From the NCBI RefSeq assembly GCF_036884275.1, contig NZ_CP145607.1:2281001-2345000 (forward strand): a DNA stretch of 64,000 nucleotides, written 5' to 3'. Positions within the stretch are counted from its first letter, which is position 1. Every line of letters begins with the position of its first letter. The notes beneath the pieces were generated by a model. That model was not told the DNA's origin. It made no database searches and was given only the letters and a program-made list of their open reading frames with translations. The position numbers and the translations under genes were made by a program. Of this stretch, positions 49,401-62,108 are shown one piece after another. This DNA is from Sphingomonas kaistensis. GTDB lineage: Bacteria > Pseudomonadota > Alphaproteobacteria > Sphingomonadales > Sphingomonadaceae.

Positions 49401-49787
49401 GCGGTCCTCGGCCTTTTCGATCGCCTCGGCATTGGCGCCGATCAGCTCGACGCCCAGCCGGTCCAGCGTACCGTCCTTGAACAAGGCCAGCGCGGTGTTG
49501 AGCGCGGTCTGCCCGCCCATCGTCGGCAGCAGCGCGTCTGGCTTCTCCGCCTCGATGATTTTGGCCACCACCTCGGGCGTGATCGGCTCGATATAGGTCG
49601 CGTCGCACAGCTCCGGATCGGTCATGATCGTCGCCGGGTTCGAATTGACCACGATGACGCGATAGCCCTCTTCCTTGAGCGCCTTGACCGCCTGGCTGCC
49701 CGAATAATCGAACTCCGCCGCCTGCCCGATGACGATCGGGCCGGCGCCGATGATGAGAATGGAGGAGATGTCGGTGCGGCGCGGCAT
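46452..49787 (-). CDS. carB: Carbamoyl phosphate synthetase large subunit
   Basis: An 1111-residue enzyme making carbamoyl phosphate for pyrimidine and arginine synthesis. The two homologous ATP-grasp halves each open with an ATP-binding turn ([20 protein letters not shown] near 13, and [20 protein letters not shown] near 600), and the C-terminal MGS-type allosteric domain begins near 980 ([13 protein letters not shown]). It is slightly longer than the E. coli enzyme (1073). Its ATG shares one base with the stop of the small gene between it and carA. Confidence 0.97.
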   Translation of the reverse strand: MPRRTDISSILIIGAGPIVIGQAAEFDYSGSQAVKALKEEGYRVIVVNSNPATIMTDPELCDATYIEPITPEVVAKIIEAEKPDALLPTMGGQTALNTALALFKDGTLDRLGVELIGANAEAIEKAEDRQKFRDAMDRIGLESPKSAIAHTEAEAMAALETVGLPAVIRPSFTLGGTGGGIAYNRDEYLHFIRTGLEASPTTEVLIDESLVGWKEYEMEVVRDRADNAIIICSIENVDPMGIHTGDSITVAPALTLTDKEYQRMRSASIAVLREIGVETGGSNVQFAVDPKTGRMIVIEMNPRVSRSSALASKATGFPIAKVAAKLAVGYTLDEIANDITGGATPASFEPTIDYVVTKIPRFTFEKFAGSPAELSTAMKSVGEVMAIGRSFAESLQKALRGLEIGLCGLDRVRHLETANCEEVEAALAVPTPDRLLVAAEALRHGITVERIHQIAGFDPWFLERLAEIVRAEGQVRAYGLPNDEAEMRRLKAMGFSDARLAQLSLRSTGMKRGMSELQARGGGIVHEAMRAMTGGVTEAEVRKHRLKLGIRPVYKRIDSCAAEFDASTPYLYSTYEAPLFGEAEDEAEVSERRKIVILGGGPNRIGQGIEFDYCCCHAAFALRDAGFETVMVNCNPETVSTDPDTSDRLYFEPLSHEDVLEILTREAEKGELVGVIVQLGGQTPLKLAASLQKAGIPILGTSPDSIDLAEDRERFSALVTRLGLKQPENGIARSRDEALKVAERIGYPVLLRPSYVLGGRAMEIVDGPAQLDHYIATAVQVSGESPVLVDRYLRDATEVDVDAICDGETVVVAGVLEHIEEAGVHSGDSACSIPPHSLSSEMIAWIEEQTKALALELKVRGLMNVQYAVKDGELYLIEVNPRASRTVPFTAKAIGIPVAKIAARVMAGESLANLPTIDRAIAHVAVKESVFPFARFPGTDPVLGPEMKSTGEVMGIADDFEMAFAKSQIGAGTAMPEGGTLFVSVKDSDKDGIVPAIEAMLALGFEVIATGGTHDHLVARGLPVTKVNKVAQGRPHIVDRIVDGEVQIIFNTTEGWQSLKDSQSIRATALNRKVPYVTTVAAAQAMARAIRASTGRSLEVRSLQTYYSARV

Positions 49788-50110
49788 TAGGGCCTCACGT
49801 TTAGATGTGCTTTTAGAACGTCGCCCGCGAGCGACTTTAACTGGGCGGCGTGATCAAGGTTTCCAATGTGCAGCATCTGTTTGGCTACGAGAGCACTCAT
49901 GGTGTCGTACCGGTAAGCACCAAACTCAGCTAACAGTCTGGCTGCTCGAAGCTCACATGCGATATCGTCAGCTTCATTGAAGTAAGATCTTATATCTTTG
50001 CTCGTCAGCGCAGTGAGCAAAGCATCAAGAGCACCGACCAGACGCGAACTTTCCTCTCGCGTTAGCTTAGTCGTTGCCGGCAGCGACCAATCGACTTCAG
50101 CCTGACTCAC
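49787..50110 (-). CDS. Hypothetical protein of atypical composition between carA and carB
   Basis: A 107-residue, mostly helical protein ([20 protein letters not shown], then [19 protein letters not shown]). No family recognised. Hand counts of the four sequence lines 49801-50040 give roughly 47-53% G+C, against well over 60% in carA and carB, and AT-rich codons such as TTA, AGA and ATA that the neighbours avoid are frequent. It starts at GTG 50110, overlapping the carA stop by 4 bp, and its stop shares a base with the carB ATG. The operon is therefore intact and translation coupled on both sides. Acquired by transfer is the simplest reading. Confidence 0.75.
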   Translation of the reverse strand: MSQAEVDWSLPATTKLTREESSRLVGALDALLTALTSKDIRSYFNEADDIACELRAARLLAEFGAYRYDTMSALVAKQMLHIGNLDHAAQLKSLAGDVLKAHLNVRP

Positions 50111-51270
50111 CGCATCATCCCCACAAACCGTTCGAACAGATAGAAACTGTCCTGCGGCCCCGGGCTGGCCTCGGGGTGATACTGCACGCTGAACGCCGGC
50201 CGATCCTCCAGCTCAATCCCGCAATTGGACCCATCGAACAGCGATACATGCGTCTCGCGCACGTTGTTCGGCAGACCCTCCCGCTCGACCGCGAAGCCGT
50301 GGTTCATGCTGGTGATCTCGACCTGCCCGTCGGCCAGCCGCTTGACCGGGTGGTTGGCGCCGCGGTGGCCCTGGAACATCTTGCTCGTCCGTCCGCCGAC
50401 CGCCAGCGCGAGCAGCTGGTGGCCGAGGCAGATGCCGAACAGCGGCTTGCCCGTCTCCAGCATCTGCCGGATCACCGGAATGGCATATTCCCCCGTCGCC
50501 GCCGGATCGCCTGGGCCGTTCGACAGGAAGAAGCCATCAGGCTCATGCGCCATCACCTCGTCGAAAGTGGCGGTCGCCGGCAGGATCGTCACCCGCGCTC
50601 CGGCCTCGACCAGGTTGCGGAAGATGTTGCGCTTGGAGCCATAGTCGATGGCGACGACATGCGGCCGCTCGCTCTCGTCACCGCCCCCGGCATAGCCGAG
50701 CGCGATCTCCCACTTGCCGCCGCTCCACACCCGAAGCTGCTCGCACGACACCTCTTTCGCAAGGTCCATGCCCTCCAGCCCTGGCCACGCCCGCGCCTGC
50801 TCGACCAGCGCGGGCAGGTCGAACTCGCCCGCCGCCGAATGCGCGATCACCACCGTCGGCGGCCCTTCGCGCCGGACCAGCTTGGTCAGCGCGCGCGTGT
50901 CGACCCCGGCCAGCCCGATCCGCCCGTTGCGCTTCATCCACTCGGGAAAATCGATCTTCGAACGGAAATTGCTCGGGCTGGTCACCGGCTCGCGCACGAT
51001 CGCGCCCACCGCATGGGGATCGTCCGCCTCGACGTCCTCGTCATTGGTGCCGACGTTGCCGATGTGCGGAAAGGTGAAACAGATCGCCTGCTTGGCGAAG
51101 GAGGGATCGGTCATCACCTCCTGGTAACCGGTCATCGCGGTGTGGAAGCACAGCTCCGCCACCGCCGCGCCCTCGGCCCCGAATCCCTGTCCCCAGACCA
51201 CCCGGCCATCGGCAAAGACGAGGGCGCCGGTAGCTCCCTTCGGCATGGGCGTGGGCGCAGGACTGGCCAT
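50107..51270 (-). CDS. carA: Carbamoyl phosphate synthetase small subunit
   Basis: A 387-residue glutamine amidotransferase subunit. The N-terminal half has TGYQEVMTDPSFAKQ near 47-61 and IGNVGTNDEDVE near 71; the class I amidotransferase domain has the nucleophile Cys in FGICLGHQLLALAVGG near 270-285 and the His/Glu pair in SVQYHPEASPGP near 357-368. It delivers ammonia to CarB. A candidate promoter lies at 51322-51350. The stop overlaps the start of the small inserted gene by 4 bp. Confidence 0.97.
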   Translation of the reverse strand: MASPAPTPMPKGATGALVFADGRVVWGQGFGAEGAAVAELCFHTAMTGYQEVMTDPSFAKQAICFTFPHIGNVGTNDEDVEADDPHAVGAIVREPVTSPSNFRSKIDFPEWMKRNGRIGLAGVDTRALTKLVRREGPPTVVIAHSAAGEFDLPALVEQARAWPGLEGMDLAKEVSCEQLRVWSGGKWEIALGYAGGGDESERPHVVAIDYGSKRNIFRNLVEAGARVTILPATATFDEVMAHEPDGFFLSNGPGDPAATGEYAIPVIRQMLETGKPLFGICLGHQLLALAVGGRTSKMFQGHRGANHPVKRLADGQVEITSMNHGFAVEREGLPNNVRETHVSLFDGSNCGIELEDRPAFSVQYHPEASPGPQDSFYLFERFVGMMR

Positions 51271-51321
51271 CGGATGGAGGGCTCCGTGAAGTTGAAAACC
51301 GGCGATGTCGCTAAGCCGTCG

Positions 51322-51350
51322 CCGCTAGGCCGTCACGTCCCGCTGGTCAA
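51322..51350 (-). promoter_or_regulatory. Candidate carA promoter
   Basis: On the minus strand TTGACC, a 17-bp spacer and TAGCGG stand about 52 bp before the carA start, in the 109-bp gap divergent from yqeY. Confidence 0.5.
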
Positions 51351-51379
51351 CCGCGCTGCATACGAATAAGCGCGTCTGC

Positions 51380-51835
51380 ATGATCCGTGATGACATCAAG
51401 ACCGCCCTCGTGTCCGCCATGAAAAGCGGCGACAAGGCCTCGACCAGCACCATTCGCCTGATCCAGAGCGCGATCAAGAACCGCGACATCGAGCTGCGCA
51501 CCGGCACCGCGCCGGCCGACGACGATGCCCTGGTCACCGAAGTGCTGCAGAAGATGATCAAGCAGCGCCGCGAATCGGTCACCATGTACCGCCAGGGCAA
51601 CCGCGAGGAGCTGGCGCAGCAGGAAGAAAGCGAAATCGCGGTGATCGAACGCTTCCTCCCGGCGCAGCTGTCGGACGAGGAAGCCAGCGCGAAGATCGAC
51701 GAGATTGTCACCGAACTCGGCGCAAGCAGCATGAAGGACATGGGCCGCGTCATGGCCGCGGTGAAGGAGCGCCTCGGCACCAGCATCGAACCGGCCCGCG
51801 CGAGCGCCCTCGTCAAGGGTGCGCTGGCGGGCTAG
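51380..51835 (+). CDS. GatB/YqeY domain protein
   Basis: A 151-residue helical protein like the tRNA-binding tail of GatB: MIRDDIKTALVSAMKSGDK, TIRLIQSAIKNRDIE, and the C-terminal TELGASSMKDMGRVMAAVKE. It may modulate tRNA amidotransferase or aminoacylation; not proven. It opens the yqeY-dnaG-rpoD macromolecular-synthesis cluster, with dnaG starting 15 bp after its stop; in other bacteria this first position is held by rpsU and yqeY. Divergent from carA. Confidence 0.93.
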   Translation: MIRDDIKTALVSAMKSGDKASTSTIRLIQSAIKNRDIELRTGTAPADDDALVTEVLQKMIKQRRESVTMYRQGNREELAQQEESEIAVIERFLPAQLSDEEASAKIDEIVTELGASSMKDMGRVMAAVKERLGTSIEPARASALVKGALAG

Positions 51836-51850
51836 CCGTAGCGGCCGGCC

Positions 51851-53695
51851 ATGACCCTCTCCCCCGCCTTCCTCGACGAACTGCGCGCCCGCGTCACGCT
51901 GTCCAGCGTCATCGCGCCGCACGTCAAACTCACCCGTGCGGGCCGCGAGTGGAAGGCCTGCTGCCCGTTCCACAACGAAAAGACCCCCAGCTTCACCGTC
52001 AATGACGAGAAGCATTTCTACCATTGCTTCGGCTGCGGTGCGCATGGCGATGCGATCCGCTTCCTGACCGATAATCGCGGTCTGCCCTTCATGGACGCGG
52101 TCAAGGAGCTCGCCGCCTCCGCTGGGATGGAAGTCCCCGCCCCCGATCCGCGCAGCCGCGCCCGGGCAGAGCGGCAGGCGACGCTGCATGACGTCATGGC
52201 GGCAGCGCAGGCGTGGTTCGCCGAGCAACTCGACGGGATCGAAGGCGCCGAAGCCCGCGCTTATTGCCAGAAGCGCGGCATCGGCGCCGGCGCGATCAAG
52301 CGGTTCGGGATCGGCTTCGCCCCCGACCGCCGTCAGGGCCTGCGCAAGGCGCTCGCCGTCCACACCGACGAAAAGCTGATCGAAGGCGGCCTCCTCATCC
52401 AGGTCGAGGACAAGGAGCCCTACGACCGCTTCCGCGGGCGCCTGATGATCCCCATCCGCGACGCGCGCGGCCGCGTCATCGGCTTCGGTGGCCGCATCCT
52501 CGGAGCCGGCGAGCCCAAATATCTCAACTCCCCGGAAACCCCGCTCTTCGACAAGGGCTCCAGCCTCTACAACCTCGACCGCGCCTCGCCCGCCTCGCGC
52601 CAGGCCAAAAGGCTGATCGTGGTCGAAGGCTATATGGACGTGATCGGCCTCGACCGCGGCGGGATTGGCGAAGTGGTCGCCCCCAACGGCACCGCGCTCA
52701 CCGAACGTCAGCTCGAACTGCTGTGGCGGCTCGACCCCTCGCCGATCCTCTGCTTCGATGGCGACGCGGCCGGGACCAAGGCCGCGATCCGCGCCGCCAC
52801 CCGCGCGCTTCCCCTGCTCGGCCCCGAACGCACCCTCTCCTTCGTCACCCTGCCCGAAGGCCAGGACCCCGACGACCTCGTCAACACGGGCGGGCGCGAT
52901 GCGGTCGAAGCCTTGCTGCAAGCCCCCGAACCCCTCGTCGACCGCCTATGGCGGCACGAGCGCGACTCGGGGCCGCTCACCACCCCCGAACAGCGCGCCG
53001 GCCTCAAACAACGCCTCCTCGACCACGCCGCGTCCATCGCCGATCGCAGCTTGTCGCAGCTGTATCGCGACGAATGGATGAACCGATTCTTCGCGCTGGG
53101 CCGCCGCGAACGCCCGGCCTTTACCCCCAATGCGCCCGGCCAGCGCCGCGGAAACTGGATCAAAGGCCGCGGCTTCGTGCCCCCCGAACCGCCCGCCAGC
53201 GCTGAGGCGCGGGAGATCGGCGCCACCGGCGTCGACCGCTTCACCGCCCGCGCGCTGGTCGCCGGCCTCACCCGCTTCCCCGACGTCGTGATCGAAGAAG
53301 CCGGCATCCTCGCCGCCCTTCCCTTCGCCGATCCGGCCGCCGAAAAACTCAAGCATCGCATGCTCGATCAAGCACTTAGGACCGGACATCTTGATTCGGT
53401 CGCACTCGCGCCCATCTTGGCGGAAGCCGGAACCGCGCAGTGGCTCGAAGGAACGCTGGGCGGGTTCGGCAAAGGTTTTTCCTTCAACCGCACCGATACC
53501 GAACCGGCTCAGGCGCGGGCGGACCTCCGGGCAGTGATCGAGCTGCTCGGCGACCGCCATGAGATTGCGCAGGGCCTGGCCGAAGTGTCGGCGCGGGTGA
53601 TGGACGACCCGCAAGCTGTGGCCGAACAGCACCGTCTGCTGCTTGCGAATCAGGAAACAACCAAGAGACTGGCAGATTACAGCGCCAGCGACTAA
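51851..53695 (+). CDS. dnaG: DNA primase
   Basis: A 614-residue primase that makes RNA primers for replication. The N-terminal zinc ribbon is [14 protein letters not shown] and [13 protein letters not shown] (about 37-70), the TOPRIM fold begins with [13 protein letters not shown] near 255 and holds [12 protein letters not shown] near 300-311, and the C-terminal third is the helical DnaB-interaction domain. Typical length. rpoD follows after 14 bp, as in the classic macromolecular-synthesis operon. Confidence 0.97.
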   Translation: MTLSPAFLDELRARVTLSSVIAPHVKLTRAGREWKACCPFHNEKTPSFTVNDEKHFYHCFGCGAHGDAIRFLTDNRGLPFMDAVKELAASAGMEVPAPDPRSRARAERQATLHDVMAAAQAWFAEQLDGIEGAEARAYCQKRGIGAGAIKRFGIGFAPDRRQGLRKALAVHTDEKLIEGGLLIQVEDKEPYDRFRGRLMIPIRDARGRVIGFGGRILGAGEPKYLNSPETPLFDKGSSLYNLDRASPASRQAKRLIVVEGYMDVIGLDRGGIGEVVAPNGTALTERQLELLWRLDPSPILCFDGDAAGTKAAIRAATRALPLLGPERTLSFVTLPEGQDPDDLVNTGGRDAVEALLQAPEPLVDRLWRHERDSGPLTTPEQRAGLKQRLLDHAASIADRSLSQLYRDEWMNRFFALGRRERPAFTPNAPGQRRGNWIKGRGFVPPEPPASAEAREIGATGVDRFTARALVAGLTRFPDVVIEEAGILAALPFADPAAEKLKHRMLDQALRTGHLDSVALAPILAEAGTAQWLEGTLGGFGKGFSFNRTDTEPAQARADLRAVIELLGDRHEIAQGLAEVSARVMDDPQAVAEQHRLLLANQETTKRLADYSASD

Positions 53696-53709
53696 GCGAA
53701 CCCGCAACC

Positions 53710-55746
<2,037 letters not shown>

Positions 55747-55782
55747 GCGGAACCGGGCGTGGCGGAGGCAGGTTGCCCCGCC

Positions 55783-56160
55783 ATGCTCCACCACCTCTCG
55801 CTCGGCACCGCAGACATCGACCACGCCCGCGCCTTCTACGATCCGGTGATGGCCGAGCTTGGCCTGCGCCGAACGCTCGATGTCGCGGAGGCGGTCGGCT
55901 ACGGCGCGGGCATCACCGCGTTTAGCCTAAACTCGCCGGCTGACGGCAAGCCCGCCTCACCCGGCAACGGCGTCCATGTCGCCTTCGAAGTCGAACACCG
56001 CGCCGCGGTCGACGCCTTCCATCGCGTGGCGCTGGCCCACGGCGGCACCGACGACGGCCCGCCCGGCCTGCGCCCCGAATACGAACCTCACTATTACGCC
56101 GCCTTCGTCCGCGACCCCGACGGCAACAAGATCGAAGCCGTGACCTTCGCGGGAGCCTGA
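55783..56160 (+). CDS. VOC family (glyoxalase-fold) protein
   Basis: A 125-residue single-domain vicinal-oxygen-chelate protein: MLHHLSLGTADIDHARAFYD at the N-terminus with a metal-type His, HVAFEVEHRAAVDAFHRVAL in the middle, and YYAAFVRDPDGNKIEAVTF at the end with the conserved DPDGN-x-IE and Glu ligand. Members include glyoxalase I, fosfomycin resistance proteins and dioxygenases; the substrate is unknown. ATG 55783 is preferred over an upstream GTG at 55759 because the family begins here. It follows rpoD by 36 bp but is not known to be functionally tied to it. Confidence 0.85.
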   Translation: MLHHLSLGTADIDHARAFYDPVMAELGLRRTLDVAEAVGYGAGITAFSLNSPADGKPASPGNGVHVAFEVEHRAAVDAFHRVALAHGGTDDGPPGLRPEYEPHYYAAFVRDPDGNKIEAVTFAGA

Positions 56161-56221
56161 AGCCGCGCGCCCTTCGTGACAGAGAGCCAAGCTCGAGCCA
56201 CGCAAGATGCAAGGCCCACCC

Positions 56222-58192
56222 TTAGGCCGCCGAGCGCGTCAACTCCGTTTGCACAGGATCGCTCGGCGGGAACGGCTGCTGCAGCAATTCCGCGCCAGGA
56301 ACCGGCGGTTGCAACCAATAGCCTTGGCCCAGGGTGCAGCCGAGCTTGAGCATCAAGGTGAGGTGTCGCTCGCTCTCGATATGCTCGGCGACGATGGGCA
56401 CGCCGATCCCGCGGCAGAGCGAGATCACCGCGCCTAGCAGCCGCTCACCGTCCGCATTGTCCAGGGCCGCGGTGACCAGAGCGCCATCCAATTTGATCTG
56501 GTCGAACTGGAACTCGCGTAGATAGCCGATCGAGGCATAGCCGGCGCCGAAGTCGTCGAGCACCACCATGACCCCGGCCGCGCGAAGGCTGGCAAGATTG
56601 CGCTTGGCCGTAGCGAAATCGGCAAACAGCGCAGTTTCGGTCACCTCGACCTGCAACCGGTCCGGCCCGAGACCCGCTTCCGTGAGCGCATCCAGCACCT
56701 TTTCCGAAAGGTCGGCCGAACAAAGCTGAACCGCACTAAGGTTCAGCGACAGGCGAATGCTCGGATCCCAGAGCGCGACTTCGCCAATCGCGAGCTTCAT
56801 CAGGTGATCGCCTAAATTGCCAATGACGTTCAGCTGCTCGGCGATGCTCACGAACTCCGAAGGCGGAACATTGCCGAGCTCCGGATCGGTCCACCGGGCC
56901 AAGGCCTCGTTCGCTACGGGTCGCCCGGTCGTCAGGTCGATGATGGGCTGAAAGAAGACTGCGATGCGTTGGGTGACGTCGGCGGCCTGCAACGCATGTT
57001 CGATCTTCGCCCGGCGCTGGCGCGGCACATCCATGGCGGGCTCGAACACCGCAACGTCGCTTCCTGTCTGCGCCTTGGCATCGTACAGGGCGATGTCAGC
57101 GTCGGTCAGCACCCGAGAGGGCGTGGCCTCGACGCCGTCACGCGACAGGGCGATGCCGCAGCTGACGAACAGCGGAAACTTGCGGCGCTCGACGATCGCC
57201 GGCCGATTGACCTTTTTCAGCAGGCGCTTGCCGGCTTCGCGCGCATCGCTTGGCGACGTCATTGATGGAAACAGGATTCCGAATTCGTCTCCGCCCATCC
57301 GCGCCACCAGACACTGCGCCGGCGCGGCCCGCGCCAATCGCTTGGCGACGACCTTCAGCAGCGCGTCGCCATAGCTGTGTCCGTAGGTGTCGTTGACGAC
57401 CTTGAAACGGTCGATATCAGTCACTGCGACGGCGAACGGCCGACCGCTGGCTGCGCAGTCGGCGACTGCCGCTACAAAGGCGCGGCGGTTGGGAAGACCG
57501 GTCAGGAAATCGGTGGTCGCGGCGGTGATCGCCTCCTGCCGCGCCGTCTCAGCCAGTTCCTGCTGCTGGCCGATCGCCCAGCGCGAACGAACGATGGTGG
57601 TGAACTGGGCGCTTTGCCGGGCGATCAACTGCACGACCAGAAACATCACCACGCCAAGACTGACCGCGGCACCGACATATTTGGGATTGGGCGACTGTAG
57701 GCCGATGACGGCGAGCGGAAGCCCGAGCAGGAGCAACGTTAGATAAGCCGCAAGCGGCACCGCGCTCAGGCCGAAAGCAATGCCGACCGCTGTGAAGCCG
57801 CCGAGCAGGAAGATCGCCATATGCGTGTCCGACGGCGCTGTCCCGAGCAGGTGCCAGCACCACCAGGACAGCAAGGCGCACATGAAAGCATTGACCCCAC
57901 AGGCCTGGCGAATTCGCGAGAACATCAGCCGATGATCTGGATCGGATGTCGACCGCAGCCACAGCCATGACCTCGCGATCGCGCATGCCAGCATGATGGT
58001 CGTGACCTCGAGCCCCAGCGAGATCGAACCCCTGGTGGTGATCTGCAGGGCAAGGACATTTGTCGTTGCAAGCACGTAAAGGATCGGCACCTGCCGACGA
58101 AGCGCCGCGTAGCGTTCCTCAACGAGCGCTCGGCCCATCGGGGTGTCGATCTCCCCAACGGCGAGATGATGACGCAACCGGCTTACAAACAT
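56222..58192 (-). CDS. Membrane GGDEF/EAL domain protein (c-di-GMP turnover)
   Basis: A 656-residue protein. Residues about 30-195 hold five or six membrane helices (a MASE-like sensor), then a GGDEF domain (about 225-385) with an intact MGGDEFG active site, and an EAL domain (about 400-645) with EAL in VANEALARW, SLNLSAVQL, TETALF, VLDDFGAGYASIGYL and QIKLD. Both domains look catalytically competent, so it could make or degrade cyclic di-GMP. No RxxD inhibitory site is visible before GGDEF. ATG 58192 (MFVSRLRHHLAVGEID) is chosen over a longer frame as the family start. Confidence 0.9.
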   Translation of the reverse strand: MFVSRLRHHLAVGEIDTPMGRALVEERYAALRRQVPILYVLATTNVLALQITTRGSISLGLEVTTIMLACAIARSWLWLRSTSDPDHRLMFSRIRQACGVNAFMCALLSWWCWHLLGTAPSDTHMAIFLLGGFTAVGIAFGLSAVPLAAYLTLLLLGLPLAVIGLQSPNPKYVGAAVSLGVVMFLVVQLIARQSAQFTTIVRSRWAIGQQQELAETARQEAITAATTDFLTGLPNRRAFVAAVADCAASGRPFAVAVTDIDRFKVVNDTYGHSYGDALLKVVAKRLARAAPAQCLVARMGGDEFGILFPSMTSPSDAREAGKRLLKKVNRPAIVERRKFPLFVSCGIALSRDGVEATPSRVLTDADIALYDAKAQTGSDVAVFEPAMDVPRQRRAKIEHALQAADVTQRIAVFFQPIIDLTTGRPVANEALARWTDPELGNVPPSEFVSIAEQLNVIGNLGDHLMKLAIGEVALWDPSIRLSLNLSAVQLCSADLSEKVLDALTEAGLGPDRLQVEVTETALFADFATAKRNLASLRAAGVMVVLDDFGAGYASIGYLREFQFDQIKLDGALVTAALDNADGERLLGAVISLCRGIGVPIVAEHIESERHLTLMLKLGCTLGQGYWLQPPVPGAELLQQPFPPSDPVQTELTRSAA

Positions 58193-58832
58193 GGCCGCGC
58201 CGGCGTAGCGCGGGAGACTTAACTTTTGTTTATGGTCGCGGCCAGGCATCGGACACTGGTGTAGCGCCATGCAACTTGATTGCCACAGCGTAGGTTTAGC
58301 GCGGATTGCCAAGCCTTGATTGCCGACCATGGTCGCTTATTGATCGACCGACCGGTCCGACCCGTCTCCGGGCCGCCAATCCGCATCGCCCGGCTCTGCG
58401 GCGCGGCAGCCTCGACGCAGCGCTCTCGTGTTGCTGACGCAACCCTACGCCCGCAATTGCAATGTAGGATCTCGTCTGATCTACCCTGATTGGTGGGCAC
58501 CCTCCCCTCTCCCAGCCACCCCGGACCGGCCTCGCGCTGGCGCGCTCGCGGCGTGCCGCCGGGGACCACGCGCCCCGCTTCCGCAGCCTGTGCACCGGCC
58601 GGCACCACCGCCGCCGCCCCGCTGCCGCCATCCCTGCGCTCAGGGTCACACCGTGTGACCTTGTTCATCTTGTCCCCGCGAGAGGGAAAAATGGGACCAC
58701 GGGCACGGCGAGCGCACCCCCGTCACCGGTGACCTTTGTGACCTTATTCAGCGTCGCGCCCGCGCCGGGCGATCCCCTGTCGCCCTCTCCCGCGCAACTA
58801 CCGACCGACCGCCGCAAGCCCGGCGCTCCGCC
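58193..58832. other. 640-bp region without a recognisable gene
   Basis: Open frames here are GC-driven and unlike proteins. Visible structure: TTGATTGCC twice (58276-58284 and 58316-58324); a palindrome GGTCACAC-C-GTGTGACC (58644-58660); a 12-base palindrome GTCACCGGTGAC (58722-58733); and the direct repeat TGTGACCTT(G/A)TTCA at 58654-58667 and 58737-58750. The left part must carry the promoter of the GGDEF/EAL gene; the rest lies downstream of the alkaline phosphatase gene. A small RNA is possible but I cannot show one. Confidence 0.5.
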
Positions 58833-60446
58833 TTACCGGCAGGCGGCGACCTCGCGGCGGCACACCCCGTCGACGCTGCCCGTCGCCAGCGGCAAGCCGA
58901 CCCAGCTCGCCAGCGTCGGCAGGATGTCCACCGTGTCGGCGGCGGCGGCGGGGCTCGCGGGCTTCAATCCCGGGCGCCAGAAGATGATTGGCACGCGGCG
59001 GTCGTAATCCCACGGCGATCCGTGGCTCGCGACATAGCCGACGCCGGGCTTGGAGATCGCCGCCACATGGCTCTTGAGGACGATCAGCAGGTCGCCCGAC
59101 CGCGCCGGATCGAAGCTCGCGCGATAGCGCTGGCGGAGCGTCCACCGGGACGGATCGCCGCTCGGCATCGGGGTCGCGGCCATTTCGGCGGCGGTGAACA
59201 CCGTTTCCACCTGCGGGTGGGCCCTGGCGATGGCGATGGCGCCAGCCTCGACGGTGCGGCGGTCGGCAGGCGACAGGCTCTTGTCGATCCACACGTCCCC
59301 GACCGACCCGCCCAGCAGCACCGGCGCACTCCGCCCGATCCGCCCGGCAAGCTGCCTGCCGATCTTCTCGACCGTGAACTCGGGATCGAGCCGCTGCGCG
59401 TCGCTCACGCCCCCCGCCCGCAGCCGCTCGACCAGGTCCAGCCCGCCATGATCCGCGCTCAGCACCACCGCATAATCGATCCTGGCGGCATCGAGTGCGG
59501 CAAAGAAGCCGTCGAGCTCGCGGTCGAGCCCGAGCATCTGCAGGCACATCTCCTGCCCGCCCGAGCCATAGCTGTGCCCGACATAATCGGTCCCCGACAG
59601 CCCGACGCTCAGCACATCGGTCGCCGCGCCCTTGCCGAGCCCCATCTCGCCGACCAGCCCCAGCGCGATCGCCAGCGTCGCGCCGTCGATCTCGGGGCTG
59701 GCGCGGAAGTTGCGGGTGTCCCCCGCGCCGCGGGCCAGCGTGCCGTTGCCCACCGTCAGCGTCGGCGTGATCTGGTAAGGCGTCGCCCGCGCCTGGCACA
59801 ACGCCGTCGGCTCCAGCCCGGCGCGAGGCTGGGCAAGCGCCGCGGCGAACGCCGGGCGGAACGCGGCAATGGTCCGCGGCACCGGCGCCGCTTTGAGATC
59901 GGTGTTCCAGGCCTTCCCATCCCAATACCAACGCTGGTCGGGCGCCTGCCCCCCCATCATCACCGCGGCCCGGTCCTTGCCGGCCACCGCGACGTTGCGG
60001 CTACGCGGGCTGACCGCCTTCAGCCGCTCGCCGAAGGTCGTGGCGCGCAGGTGCGCCGGGCCGACAGTATAATTGGACGACGTGCTGCCCGCGACGCGCT
60101 CGTCCTCGGCGCAATAGACCGTCTTGTCGGCGCGGGCCGCATTCTGGTCGATCCAGTCGTTCGCGACGATCCCCGTCGCGGCCGGATGGCGCCCGGTCAG
60201 CAGGGTCGAGTGCCCCGGACAGGTCTCGGTCGCGGCATGGCTTTGATAGCCGTTGGCGAACGTCACGCCGCCCGTCGCGAGACGCCGAAGCCCCCCGGTG
60301 AAATGCGGCCGATAGGCTTCGAAAAGGTCGCTCGAAAACTGGTCGATCGAGATGGCGATGACCAGCTTGGGCGGCTTGGCCGGAGCCTGAGCGACAGCGG
60401 GAGCGGCGACGAGGGCCGCGGCGGCGGCAAGGAACAGGTGACGCAT
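58833..60446 (-). CDS. Alkaline phosphatase family protein, SPAP/PafA-like
   Basis: A 537-residue secreted phosphatase with signal peptide MRHLFLAAAAALVAAPAVAQ. Instead of the PhoA serine it has a Thr nucleophile in ATETCPGHST (Thr 75 by alignment with NPP-type enzymes). Metal ligands fit SIDQF (Asp 35), GTDYVGHSYG, LSADHGG and VASHGSPWDYD. This is the layout of Sphingomonas SPAP and flavobacterial PafA, which are active on many phosphomonoesters and not inhibited by phosphate (recalled). ATG 60446 is chosen for the signal peptide; two earlier ATGs exist in frame. It lies 38 bp after gatB's stop on the same strand and may be cotranscribed. Confidence 0.88.
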   Translation of the reverse strand: MRHLFLAAAAALVAAPAVAQAPAKPPKLVIAISIDQFSSDLFEAYRPHFTGGLRRLATGGVTFANGYQSHAATETCPGHSTLLTGRHPAATGIVANDWIDQNAARADKTVYCAEDERVAGSTSSNYTVGPAHLRATTFGERLKAVSPRSRNVAVAGKDRAAVMMGGQAPDQRWYWDGKAWNTDLKAAPVPRTIAAFRPAFAAALAQPRAGLEPTALCQARATPYQITPTLTVGNGTLARGAGDTRNFRASPEIDGATLAIALGLVGEMGLGKGAATDVLSVGLSGTDYVGHSYGSGGQEMCLQMLGLDRELDGFFAALDAARIDYAVVLSADHGGLDLVERLRAGGVSDAQRLDPEFTVEKIGRQLAGRIGRSAPVLLGGSVGDVWIDKSLSPADRRTVEAGAIAIARAHPQVETVFTAAEMAATPMPSGDPSRWTLRQRYRASFDPARSGDLLIVLKSHVAAISKPGVGYVASHGSPWDYDRRVPIIFWRPGLKPASPAAAADTVDILPTLASWVGLPLATGSVDGVCRREVAACR

Positions 60447-60484
60447 CGCCGCCATGTAGCAGCGCCGATGCGTCGCCGCCATGA

Positions 60485-61952
<1,468 letters not shown>

Positions 61953-61960
<8 letters not shown>

Positions 61961-62108
61961 TGTGCTTCTTGTCCTTGAGGGCTCGCTCGCTTGCGGCCTT
62001 CTCCAGCAGTTCACGCTCGGTCCTGGACGAGCCCAGAATGGGGTTGGTGCTGCTTATAAAATCGCGGCCGAAAGCGTCGAAGCGCTTCCACCATTCCTTC
62101 CAGCTCAC
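61953..62108 (-). CDS. Small conserved-looking protein between gatA and gatB, 51 aa
   Basis: The frame from GTG 62108 reads [20 protein letters not shown] and continues to ...[16 protein letters not shown]: an aromatic-rich amphipathic start followed by a charged helix. The GTG overlaps the gatA stop by 4 bp (GTGA) and the stop lies 8 bp inside gatB, so it fits the operon exactly. A second GTG one codon upstream is possible. Function unknown. From memory, similar WKEWW proteins occur at this place in other sphingomonads, but I cannot verify that. Confidence 0.65.
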
